From Anaeromyxobacter sp. Fw109-5 (GTDB lineage: Bacteria > Myxococcota > Myxococcia > Myxococcales > Anaeromyxobacteraceae): a stretch of DNA of 64,000 bases. The DNA lies in contig NC_009675.1 in the NCBI RefSeq assembly GCF_000017505.1, forward strand, positions 3,903,501-3,967,500, read 5' to 3'. The translations under genes were made by a program, and so were the position numbers. A model generated the notes under the pieces. It was not told the DNA's origin and searched no databases. It was given only the letters and a program-made list of their open reading frames with translations. Of the stretch, positions 7,547 to 15,489 are shown in pieces (within the stretch, counting starts at the first letter, position 1; every line of letters begins with the position of its first letter).

Positions 7547-10500
7547 ATGCTGAAGCTCCACCTCCTCGGCCGATTCGAGGTGGTCCGTGCGGACACGCCC
7601 ATCCCCGCCCACGCGTGGCGGCGGCGGCGTCCGGCCGACCTGCTGAAGCTCGTCGCGCTCGCTCCCGGCCGCACCCTCGGGCGCGAGGCCGCCATCGACG
7701 CGCTGTGGCCCGACAAGGATCCCGCCAGCGGCGCCAACAACCTCCACCGCGCGCTCTACGACCTCCGCCAGATCCTCGGCGGACGGTGGGTGGACATCGA
7801 GCACGGCCTGCTCTCGCTGCGCCCCGACGTCTGGGTGGACGTGGACGTGTTCGAGGCGGCGGCGCGCGCGGACGGCTCGGAGCGCTGGGGGCAGGCGGTC
7901 GCGCTCTACCGCGGCGACCTCTCGCCCGAGGACCGCGACTCCCCCTGGCTGCAGCCGCGGCGCGCCGAGCTGCGCGCCCGCTTCGTGGACGTGGCGCTCC
8001 CGCTCGCCCGCTCCACGGCGGACCGCGGCGACTTCTCCACCGCGATCCCCAACCTCCGCCGCGTGCTCGAGGCCGACCCCGCCAACGAGGAGGCGCACCG
8101 CCTCCTCATGCGCCTCCTGGCCGAGACCGGCCGCAGGGCCGAGGCGCTCCGCCAGTACGACGCGTGCGAGGAGGCGCTGCGGGTCGCCGGACGGCCTGGC
8201 GCGTCGGAGGAGACGCGCGCGCTATGGGACGCGATCCAGCGCGGAGCGGTCGGGCCGCCGCAGGCGCCCCCGGCCCAGGACGCCGCGCGCCGCGCGTCGC
8301 GCCGGCTGCTCGGCACGACCGAGCCCGCGCCGGTGCGGGGCCGCGGCGCGGTGACCCTGCTCCTCGAGTCTCTCCTCGAGCAGGGGTCGGGGACGCTCGT
8401 CCTCCTCGGCGAGCGCGGGGTCGGCAAGACGCGGCTCGCGGTGGAGGGGGCGCGGCTCGCGCAGGCGCGCGGCGCCGCGGTGCTGTGCGGCGTCGCCACC
8501 GGGCGGGGCGCGCCCTACGCCCTCCTCGCCGACGCCTTCGCCGAGGAGGCGCGCGCCAACCCCGCCTTCGGTGACCCGCTCGCCGGCGCGGCGCCCGGCT
8601 CGGGCGTGGCGGGCGAGGACGTCCGCCAGGGCATCTTCGACGCGGTGGAGCAGGCGCTCCGCGCCGCGAGCGGCGGGCGGCCGCTGTACCTGCTCCTCGA
8701 CGACCTCCACGCCGCGGACGAGTCGTCGCTGAACCTGCTGCACCTGCTCGCCCGCGACGCGCGCGCGCTGCGGCTCATGATCGTCGGCACGTGCAACGAG
8801 GCCGCAGTCCACTCCGGTACGCCCATCCAGATGGCGCTCGCGCACCTCGACTGCGCGCGCCTCGCCCGCGGCGTGCGCCTCCCTCGCCTCGGCCTCGCCG
8901 CCACGCGCGAGCAGGTGGCGGACCTCCTCGGCGAGCCGGCGGCGGAGAGCACCGTCACGCAGCTCTACCGCCTCGCCGACGGCTCGCCGCTCCTCACCGA
9001 GGAGCTCGTGCGCGCCCAGCGCGAGTCGAGCACCTCGACGCTCCCGGCGAGCCTCCCGGCCGCGATCCACGCGCGCGTCGAGCGGCTCGGCGCCCGGGCC
9101 GAGGCGCTCCTCGCCGCGGCCGCGGTGGCCGGCGCGCGCTTCGACTTCGAGCTCGTCCACCCGGTCTCGGGGCTCACCCCGCACGAGGCGATCTCCGCGC
9201 TCGACGCCTGCGTCGAGGCCCGGCTCCTCGACGAGGACGGCGCGGGGTACCGGTTCCACCACGCGCTCGTGCGCGACGCGCTCTACGAGGGGCTGCCCCC
9301 CGCCCGCCGCGCGGCCCTTCACGGCGCCCTCGCCGACGCGCTCGAAGCGGTCGTCCCGCCGGGCGGCGAGCCACCGTCGGAGGCGCTCGCCTGGCACCGC
9401 CGCCGGGCGGGCGACGACGAGCGCGCCGTGGTCCACCTGATCGCCGCCGGCCACCGCGCCGCCGCGCGCGCGGGGCTGGGCGAGGCGCTCGCCTTCTACT
9501 CCGAGGCGCTCGAGCTGCTCGAGCGGACGGGCGGCCCCACGGCGACGCAGGAGCTCGAGCTTCGCGACGCGATGGGTCGCGTCCAGCTCGATCTCGGCGA
9601 GCTCGCGGGCGCCGCGCGCTCCTTTTCGCAGGCCGCCCGCGCCGAGGACGGCGCCAACCCCAGCCTCGCCCCCGAGCAGCGCGCCCGCGCGCACCGGCTC
9701 GCTGCGGTCTCCCTCGCCGCCGCGGGCCAGCTCCGCGCCGCGGCCGGGGAGCTCGAGGAGGGGCTCGCCGCGGTGGAGGCGATGGGCGAGGAGGCGGCGG
9801 CGCTCCTGCACCTGCGCGCCCAGCTCCTCTGGCACGAGCACCGGCCCGCCGAGGCGCTCGCCGCCGCGGAGGCCTGCCTCGTGCGAGCGCAGGAGGCCGC
9901 GGACGCGGACCTCGCCGCGCGCGGCGCCGACCTCGTCGCGCTGGCCCGCGCGTCGCTCGGCGACCCGCTCCGCCCGCCGGAGGACGCCACCGGCCCGCGC
10001 GAGCGCGCCCAGCAGGATCTCACCCCCGAGCACCCCGTCCCGCTGCACCTCGTCCTCTGGGACCGCGACCTCCTCGGCGACGCGACCGCCGCAGAGGTGG
10101 GCCACGCCGCGGCGCTCCTCTCGCAGCGGGCGCGGCAGCGCGAGGCGGTCCGGGCCGCCGTGAGCGGGCGATACGGCGAGGGCGTCGCCGCCCTGGCCGC
10201 GGGCGAGCTGGACCTCGCCGAGGTGGCGCTGCGTGACGCGCTCGAGCGCCACCGCGCGACCGGCTCCGCCATCGGCGAGGCGCTCGCGCTCGAGCGGCTC
10301 GCCGCGCTGCTCACCGTGCGCGGCCGGCTGGACGAGGCGCTCTCGCTCGTGGACCTCGGCGTGGTGGTGGCCGAGCGCGCGCGGCTGCGGCGCCACGCGC
10401 TGACGCGCCTTCACGCCACGGAGGCCCGCAACCGGCTCGCCGCGGGGGCGTTGTACGCGGCGGAGGACGCGGTGCGTGAGGCGAGCGAGGCCGCCGCGCG

Positions 10501-10870
10501 CCACGGTCCCTGCGCCGCCTGCGACGCCGCCTTCCGGCCGGAGGCGGTGCGCGTCTGGCTCGCCCGCGGCCGGCTCGGGCACGCCGACGCGGAGGCGACT
10601 CAGCTCGAGGAGCTCGCGCGCCAGCGCGGCGGGCGGGTCGTCTTCGCCATCGCCCGCCTGGCCCGGGCGCGCGTGCTCGCCGCCCACGGGCGCGTCGACG
10701 AGGCGCTCGCGGCGCTGGCGAACGCGCGCGCCGGGTTCCTCGGCGCGGGGCACCGGCTCGACGCCGCCAGGACCGTGCGGTTCGAGGCGCGGCTGCGCGG
10801 GGCGGGCTGGACGATCCCCGAGGAGCTGCTCGCGCTCGACGCGCTCGCGATCCTCGACGCGGACGCGTGA
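7547..10870 (+). CDS. BTAD-domain transcriptional activator with AAA ATPase and TPR regions
   Basis: A large regulator (1107 residues). Residues about 1-90 form the winged-helix DNA-binding part (LHLLGRFEVV, then ALWPDKDPASGANNLHRALYDLR). Residues about 100-245 are the BTAD helical domain of the AfsR/DnrI/SARP type. A P-loop ATPase follows, with GERGVGKTRL near residue 290 and a Walker B-like LYLLLDDLHAAD. The C-terminal half is Ala/Leu/Glu-rich TPR-like helical sequence. I start at the ATG at 7547, which places the conserved LLGRFEV motif at the N-terminus as in the family; a TTG at 7541 is better spaced from AGGGGG at 7527-7532 and cannot be excluded. The gene stands alone, so its targets are unknown. 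Confidence 0.88.
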   Translation: MLKLHLLGRFEVVRADTPIPAHAWRRRRPADLLKLVALAPGRTLGREAAIDALWPDKDPASGANNLHRALYDLRQILGGRWVDIEHGLLSLRPDVWVDVDVFEAAARADGSERWGQAVALYRGDLSPEDRDSPWLQPRRAELRARFVDVALPLARSTADRGDFSTAIPNLRRVLEADPANEEAHRLLMRLLAETGRRAEALRQYDACEEALRVAGRPGASEETRALWDAIQRGAVGPPQAPPAQDAARRASRRLLGTTEPAPVRGRGAVTLLLESLLEQGSGTLVLLGERGVGKTRLAVEGARLAQARGAAVLCGVATGRGAPYALLADAFAEEARANPAFGDPLAGAAPGSGVAGEDVRQGIFDAVEQALRAASGGRPLYLLLDDLHAADESSLNLLHLLARDARALRLMIVGTCNEAAVHSGTPIQMALAHLDCARLARGVRLPRLGLAATREQVADLLGEPAAESTVTQLYRLADGSPLLTEELVRAQRESSTSTLPASLPAAIHARVERLGARAEALLAAAAVAGARFDFELVHPVSGLTPHEAISALDACVEARLLDEDGAGYRFHHALVRDALYEGLPPARRAALHGALADALEAVVPPGGEPPSEALAWHRRRAGDDERAVVHLIAAGHRAAARAGLGEALAFYSEALELLERTGGPTATQELELRDAMGRVQLDLGELAGAARSFSQAARAEDGANPSLAPEQRARAHRLAAVSLAAAGQLRAAAGELEEGLAAVEAMGEEAAALLHLRAQLLWHEHRPAEALAAAEACLVRAQEAADADLAARGADLVALARASLGDPLRPPEDATGPRERAQQDLTPEHPVPLHLVLWDRDLLGDATAAEVGHAAALLSQRARQREAVRAAVSGRYGEGVAALAAGELDLAEVALRDALERHRATGSAIGEALALERLAALLTVRGRLDEALSLVDLGVVVAERARLRRHALTRLHATEARNRLAAGALYAAEDAVREASEAAARHGPCAACDAAFRPEAVRVWLARGRLGHADAEATQLEELARQRGGRVVFAIARLARARVLAAHGRVDEALAALANARAGFLGAGHRLDAARTVRFEARLRGAGWTIPEELLALDALAILDADA

Positions 10871-10899
10871 CGCGGGGAGAATCGTCTCGACTCGCCCGC

Positions 10900-10930
10900 C
10901 GCTCGTGGTGAGCCTGTCGAACCACGAGCG
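10900..10930. repeat. perfect 10-bp palindromic copy of dispersed repeat
   Basis: CGCTCGTGGT (10900-10909) and ACCACGAGCG (10921-10930) flank an 11-base loop containing GAGCCTGTCGA. It lies 30 bases after the stop of the BTAD regulator and before kdd. It could act as a transcriptional barrier, but there is no T-tract. Confidence 0.75.
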
Positions 10931-10993
10931 TCCGGGACCTGGCCCCTCCTCGTCGCTGGCGCCGGACCCGCCCTCCCCCTAAGCTCCGCGCGC

Positions 10994-12016
10994 ATGGACC
11001 CCTACGGCCTGCGGCGTGTCGTGTCGCCGAAGGGCGCGCTCCCCCAGCGCGCCGACGTCCTCGACCCCGCCCTCCCCCTCGGGGAGGACGAGCTCTCGAT
11101 CTCGGTCGAGGCGCTCAACGTGGACGCGGCGAGCTTCCGGCAGCTCGAGGGCGCGGTGGGGCGCGACCCCGAGCGCATCGGCGCCGAGGTGCTCCGCATC
11201 GTGCGCGCGCGCGGCAAGCTGCAGAACCCGGTCACCGGCTCGGGCGGCATGCTCATCGGCCGCGTCCGGGCCGTCGGCGCCCGGCACCCCGCCGCGGCGA
11301 CGCTGCGGCCGGGCGACCGGATCGCCACCCTCGTCTCGCTCACCCTCACGCCGCTGCGGCTCGAGCGGATCCGCGCCGTCCGGCCGGAGATCGACCGCGT
11401 CGAGTGCGACGGCGAGGCCATCCTGTTCGCGAGCGGCCTCTGGGCGCGCCTGCCCGGCGACCTCCCGGAGACGCTCGCCCTCGCGGCGCTCGACGTGTGC
11501 GGCGCGCCCGCGCTCGCGGCGCGGCACGTCCGGCCCGGCGCGCGCGTGCTCGTGCTCGGGGCGGGCAAGTCGGGGATGCTCGTCGCCGCGCACGCGCGCG
11601 AGCTGCTCGCCGGCGCGGGCGAGGTCGTCGCCGCCGACCGCTCCGAGGCGGCGCTCGCGGCCATCCGCGCGGTCGGCGCCTGCGACCGCACGGTCGCGCT
11701 CGACGCGACCGACGCCGTCGCCGCGCTCGCCGCGGTCGAGGCGGTGGGCGGGCCGTTCGACCTCGTCGTGAGCTGCGCGAGCGTGGCCGGGACGGAGCTG
11801 GCGTCCATCCTCGCCGTGAAGGACGGCGGGACGGTGCTCTTCTTCTCGATGGCGACGAGCTTCACCGCCGCCGCGCTCGGCGCCGAGGGCGTGGGAAAGG
11901 ACGCGACGCTGCTCGTGGGGAACGGCTACGTCCCCGGACACGCGGAGCTGACCCTGGACCTGCTGCGCCGGAACGCGCCGTTGCGGGCTCTCTTCGAGGA
12001 GCGGTACGCGCGCTGA
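10994..12016 (+). CDS. kdd: L-erythro-3,5-diaminohexanoate dehydrogenase
   Basis: Predicted NAD-dependent oxidative deaminase that converts L-erythro-3,5-diaminohexanoate to 5-amino-3-oxohexanoate in the lysine degradation (fermentation-type) pathway. It has 340 residues, the usual length. Family-specific features seen: the N-terminal RVVSPKGALPQ, then ALNVDAASFRQ, then the strongly conserved GKLQNPVTGSGGMLIG, and a Rossmann motif VLGAGKSGM near residue 188. The other lysine-pathway genes (aminomutases, kce, kal) are not in this window, so it stands apart from its pathway. The next gene follows after three bases and is probably co-transcribed. Confidence 0.85.
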   Translation: MDPYGLRRVVSPKGALPQRADVLDPALPLGEDELSISVEALNVDAASFRQLEGAVGRDPERIGAEVLRIVRARGKLQNPVTGSGGMLIGRVRAVGARHPAAATLRPGDRIATLVSLTLTPLRLERIRAVRPEIDRVECDGEAILFASGLWARLPGDLPETLALAALDVCGAPALAARHVRPGARVLVLGAGKSGMLVAAHARELLAGAGEVVAADRSEAALAAIRAVGACDRTVALDATDAVAALAAVEAVGGPFDLVVSCASVAGTELASILAVKDGGTVLFFSMATSFTAAALGAEGVGKDATLLVGNGYVPGHAELTLDLLRRNAPLRALFEERYAR

Positions 12017-12019
12017 GCC

Positions 12020-13006
12020 ATGCCGTCGCTCTGGCTTGCCCTCGGGATCCTCGCGTCCCTGCCGGTCGGCGCGGAGCCCGGCCGTCCTCGCGTGGTCGAG
12101 TTCCACGGTGCCTGCGATGCGTCGGGGGCGGTGGTGCGCGGGGGCGGGCTGGTCGTCGTCGGCGACGACGAGGACAACGTCCTCCGCCTGTACGACGCCA
12201 ACCGGGGCGGAGCGCCCCTGGCGAGCTGGGAGCTCTCGGCCGCGCTCGAGCTGGAGCGCGGCAAGCGGCGCTACCCGGAGACGGACTTGGAGGCAGCGAC
12301 GGGGCTCGGGGACCTCGGGCTGTGGCTGACGTCGCACGGGCTCGACTCGAAGGCTCGGCGGCAGGGGGCGCGCTTCCTGCTCTTCGCGACGCGCACGCGC
12401 GCGGACGGTCAGATCGTGGTGGAGGGCCGTCCCTACCGCACGCTCCTGGACGATCTCCTCGCCGCGCCCGCGCTCGCCCGGTTCGGCCTCGCCGAGGCGG
12501 CCGCGCGACCGCCCAAGGCGCCGGGTGGACTGAACCTGGAGGGCATGACGGCCGCGCTCGACGGGCGCACCGTGCTCGTGGGGCTGCGGAGCCCGGTGCC
12601 GCCGGGTGGCGCGCTCGTCATCCCGATCGAGAACGTCCCCGCCCTCGTCCGCGGCGAGCGGGCGCGGCTCGGCGCGCCCGTTCAGCTCGATCTCGGGGGC
12701 CGCGGCATCCGCTCGCTCTCGTCCTGGCGCGGCCGCTACGTGATCGTCGCGGGCGCCACGGGCGAGGGCGACCCCTCCCGGCTCTTCACCTGGAGCGGTG
12801 CGCCCCACGACGGGCCCGTCGCCGACCCCGTGGATCTCGCCGGCCTCAACCCCGAGGCGTTCGCGACCTTCGAGAACCGGGACGAGATCCTCCTCCTCAG
12901 CGACGACGGCACCCGCCCCATCGACGGCGTCCCCTGCAAGAAGCTGAAGGACCCGGCCCGGAAGCGGTTTCGGGGAGCCTGGGTGCGGCTCTCGGGGGCG
13001 CCTTGA
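12020..13006 (+). CDS. DUF3616 domain protein
   Basis: A 328-residue protein with a possible short signal peptide (MPSLWLALGILASLPVGA), followed by a beta-propeller-like region with motifs typical of DUF3616: GDDEDNVLRLYD near residue 50, DLEAATGLGD near 90, NLEGMTA near 175 and LLLSDDGT near 300. The family is uncharacterised; the fold is thought to resemble beta-propeller esterase/phytase-like proteins and it is often secreted. The ATG is three bases after the kdd stop, suggesting the two are transcribed together, though no functional link is evident. It converges with the kinase gene; the 25-base gap has no clear terminator. Confidence 0.85.
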   Translation: MPSLWLALGILASLPVGAEPGRPRVVEFHGACDASGAVVRGGGLVVVGDDEDNVLRLYDANRGGAPLASWELSAALELERGKRRYPETDLEAATGLGDLGLWLTSHGLDSKARRQGARFLLFATRTRADGQIVVEGRPYRTLLDDLLAAPALARFGLAEAAARPPKAPGGLNLEGMTAALDGRTVLVGLRSPVPPGGALVIPIENVPALVRGERARLGAPVQLDLGGRGIRSLSSWRGRYVIVAGATGEGDPSRLFTWSGAPHDGPVADPVDLAGLNPEAFATFENRDEILLLSDDGTRPIDGVPCKKLKDPARKRFRGAWVRLSGAP

Positions 13007-13031
13007 GGTCGAAGCTCGGCGGGGGCTCCCC

Positions 13032-14429
13032 TCACGCGCGCGCCGCCCGCGGCCGCACCAGCGTCACGGTGCAGCCCGCCTCCATCGCGACCTTCACCGA
13101 TACGGTGCCGGGCAGGGCGAGGGCCGGCACGTTGCGCGGCGGGGCGCCGATCACGATGTGGTCGACCTGGTTCACGCGGGCGTACTGGAGGATGGCCTCG
13201 GCGGGGTCGTTCGACTCGAGGACGTGCAGCGACACGCGCCCGGCCGGCAGCCGCAGCGGCTCGGCCCAGTCGCGCAGCAGCACCGTGTGCTGAAGGCGCG
13301 TCCGGGCCGCGGTCTCCTCGTCGGACCCGCCCAGCTCCGGCGTGCGCTTCACCACCGTCACGCAGGCCAGGCGCGCGTCCGGCTCGGCGGCGACGAGGTG
13401 CCGTACCCCCTCGCGCAGCGAGTCGAACGCGCCCTCCGACGCGCGCGTGGTGGCGATCGCGACCAGCACGATGGGGGCGCGGGAGAGGTGAGCGGTCGGC
13501 CGCGCAATCGGCGCGGGCTCGAACCCCGCCGCGCGGAGCCAGCGCCGGAACACCGTCAGGGCGCCCGCGCGCGCCAGGCGTCGTCCGCGCTCCGTGACCA
13601 CGACCTGCTGCGGGTGGACGAGATCGAACGCCACCTGCGCGGCGGACGCGTAGCGATCCGCCGGTGAAGGCTCGAGGCAGCGCAGGATCACCTCCTGCAG
13701 CCACTCCGGGACGGCGGGGGCGAGCGCGCGCGGCGGGATGGGGTCGCGGTAGAGCCGCTTGCGCAGCCCGGCGCGGGAGGTGGGGGCGCCGAACGGGAGC
13801 CGCCCGACCGCCAGCTCGTACAGGATGGCGCCCATCGAGAACACGTCGCTGCGCGGGTCCCAGCGCACGCCGAGGAGCTGCTCGGGCGAGACGTAGGGGA
13901 CGGAGCCGGCCGGCTCCTGGGACTCCTCCGCGAGCAGGTCCGGGTGGTGGGCGTGGTGCGCGAGCCCGAAGTCCACCAGCACCGCCTCGCCGCCGGGCCG
14001 GAGGATGACGTTCGAGGGCTTGAGGTCGAGGTGGATGACCTCCTGCCGGTGGATGGCGTGCACCGCCGTCGCGAGGGCAGCGCCGACCCGCGCCACCTCG
14101 GCGGGCTCGAGCGGCGCCTTCGCGGCGAGCTCCGCGATCGGCGTCCCCTCCACGAGCTCCATGACGAGATACGGATTGCCGAGCTCGCCGGTCGCGACGA
14201 GCCGCGGGACGTGCGGCCCGCCGAGCGCGGCGAGCACGGCCTGCTCGACCTCGTAGGAGATGACGCTGGTCGAGGGCTCGCCGTGCCCGAGGCGGGGGAC
14301 CTTCATCACGAGCGGGACGCCGGCGTCTCCTCCGGAGACGCGGTAGATGACGGCCATGCCGCCGGAATGGACGCGCTCCTCCACCCGCCACCCGTCGACG
14401 ACCTCGCCGGCTCGCATCGCGCTGGGCAC
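13032..14429 (-). CDS. Ser/Thr protein kinase fused to a UspA domain
   Basis: A 465-residue two-domain protein. The Hanks-type kinase domain spans about residues 10-270, with a glycine loop (HSGGMAVIYRV), VMKVPRL (catalytic Lys), the catalytic loop HLDLKPSN near 133 (HLD in place of HRD; the Asp, Lys and Asn are kept), VDFGLA near 152 and the SVPYVSPEQ APE-type motif. After a linker, residues about 318-465 form a universal-stress-protein domain with the nucleotide-binding signature HIVIGAPPRN followed by SVKVAMEAGCTVTLVR. There is no transmembrane segment, so it is probably cytoplasmic. The GTG start at 14429 lies in reach of GGAGAG, which overlaps the stop codon of the upstream phosphoesterase gene, implying coupled translation. 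Substrate unknown. Confidence 0.9.
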   Translation of the reverse strand: MPSAMRAGEVVDGWRVEERVHSGGMAVIYRVSGGDAGVPLVMKVPRLGHGEPSTSVISYEVEQAVLAALGGPHVPRLVATGELGNPYLVMELVEGTPIAELAAKAPLEPAEVARVGAALATAVHAIHRQEVIHLDLKPSNVILRPGGEAVLVDFGLAHHAHHPDLLAEESQEPAGSVPYVSPEQLLGVRWDPRSDVFSMGAILYELAVGRLPFGAPTSRAGLRKRLYRDPIPPRALAPAVPEWLQEVILRCLEPSPADRYASAAQVAFDLVHPQQVVVTERGRRLARAGALTVFRRWLRAAGFEPAPIARPTAHLSRAPIVLVAIATTRASEGAFDSLREGVRHLVAAEPDARLACVTVVKRTPELGGSDEETAARTRLQHTVLLRDWAEPLRLPAGRVSLHVLESNDPAEAILQYARVNQVDHIVIGAPPRNVPALALPGTVSVKVAMEAGCTVTLVRPRAARA

Positions 14430-14436
14430 CGGTGTT

Positions 14437-15180
14437 TTACTCTCCGTTCTCGAGGCGCCGGGCGAGGGACGGCGGGAGCCCGGCCGCGCGGACCTTCGCG
14501 ACCGCGGCGGTCCAATCGTACGGCACGCGGAAGAACGTGAGCAACGCGCGGTCGAGCTCGGCGATGGCGTAGCAGGCCGCCCGATAGCCGTCGCGCGGCT
14601 GTCCCACGGCCCCGGGGATGGCGAGCCAGCGCCGGTGCGATGGCACGCGCACCGGCACGCCCGGCGCCGGCCGGAACGCGCCCGCCCACGCCGAGCCCCC
14701 TGCGTAGTAGAGGGCGGGCTCGTGGACGTGGCCGGAGAACACGTACGTGGCGCCCGCGGCGGCGAGGCTCTCCGCCGCGCGCGCCGCGTCGTACACGTAC
14801 TCGTACTCCTCCGGCCGGGCGGCGCTGCCGTGCACGAACAGCGCGTCGCCGAGTCGCGCGACGAGCGGCAGGCTCGCCAGGAACTGCCGGTGACGATCCC
14901 CGAGGCGCGTGCGCGTCCAGCGGATCGCCTCCTCCGCGTCGACGTTCATCCCGCCCCTGCGCTCGTCGAGGACCGCCTCGTCGTGATTGCCGCGCACGGC
15001 GATCGCGCCGCGCTCCGCGTACGCCGCCGCGAGGTCGACCACGGCGCCCGGATCGGCGCCGTAGCCGACGAGGTCGCCGAGGAACGCGAACGCCTCCGCG
15101 CCGCGCGCCTGCGCATCGTCGAGGCAGGCGGTGAGCGCCTCGAGGTTCGCGTGCACGTCGGCGAGGAGCGCGAGCTTCAT
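14437..15180 (-). CDS. calcineurin-like metallophosphoesterase
   Basis: A 247-residue cytoplasmic protein of the YfcE/protein-phosphatase-like metallophosphoesterase group. The metal-site motifs are in order: LLADVHANLEAL (DxH), LGDLVGYGADP (GD), RGNHDEAV (GNHD), LFVHGSA (H) and FSGHVHEPAL (GHxH). I chose the ATG at 15178-15180, which puts the DxH motif in its usual place; a TTG two codons upstream is also open. Its last codons supply the ribosome binding site of the kinase-UspA gene, so the two are an operon; the phosphatase could oppose the kinase, but that is only inferred from context. Confidence 0.9.
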   Translation of the reverse strand: MKLALLADVHANLEALTACLDDAQARGAEAFAFLGDLVGYGADPGAVVDLAAAYAERGAIAVRGNHDEAVLDERRGGMNVDAEEAIRWTRTRLGDRHRQFLASLPLVARLGDALFVHGSAARPEEYEYVYDAARAAESLAAAGATYVFSGHVHEPALYYAGGSAWAGAFRPAPGVPVRVPSHRRWLAIPGAVGQPRDGYRAACYAIAELDRALLTFFRVPYDWTAAVAKVRAAGLPPSLARRLENGE

Positions 15181-15489
15181 TCGCAACCGTCCGCCCCATC
15201 CGGGAAGACTGGCGCCGGATTTGCGACCTCGTTGCGCGGCGGCTGCGCGCGCCCGCCGGCGGTCCGCCAGCGGACTCCAAATTGAGCCGCAACTATCGAA
15301 CTTGTCTGACTTTTAGACCGCATCTGCTCGCCTGACCGCCGTTGCATCCGCGTAGTCGACCTCGTCCGTCCGCAATCCTTGCGCGTCCTTGCGCGCAACT
15401 ATTGCGAGTTTCGCGTCCCGGATGCTAGGACTTTTGTCCTGGATGCTGCGGCAATAAGCCGCCATCCCTGAGCTCGCGAGGAGAACGGA
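15181..15489 (+). promoter_or_regulatory. intergenic region with two GGATGCT repeats around a small hairpin
   Basis: A 309-base divergent gap, less GC-rich than its surroundings. GGATGCT occurs at 15420-15426 and again at 15441-15447, exactly 21 bases apart (two helical turns). Between them is AGGAC TTTT GTCCT (15427-15440), a 5-bp stem. A weak -35-like TTGCGA lies at 15402-15407. It sits about 45 bases before the transporter start, so it may be an operator for that gene. AGGAG at 15477-15481 is the transporter ribosome binding site. No gene is seen in the gap. Confidence 0.4.

Noticed and set aside
8222..10753. 843-codon minus-strand frame opposite the BTAD regulator
   Set aside because: Antisense to a well-supported regulator; product is an Arg/Glu/His-rich string without motifs.
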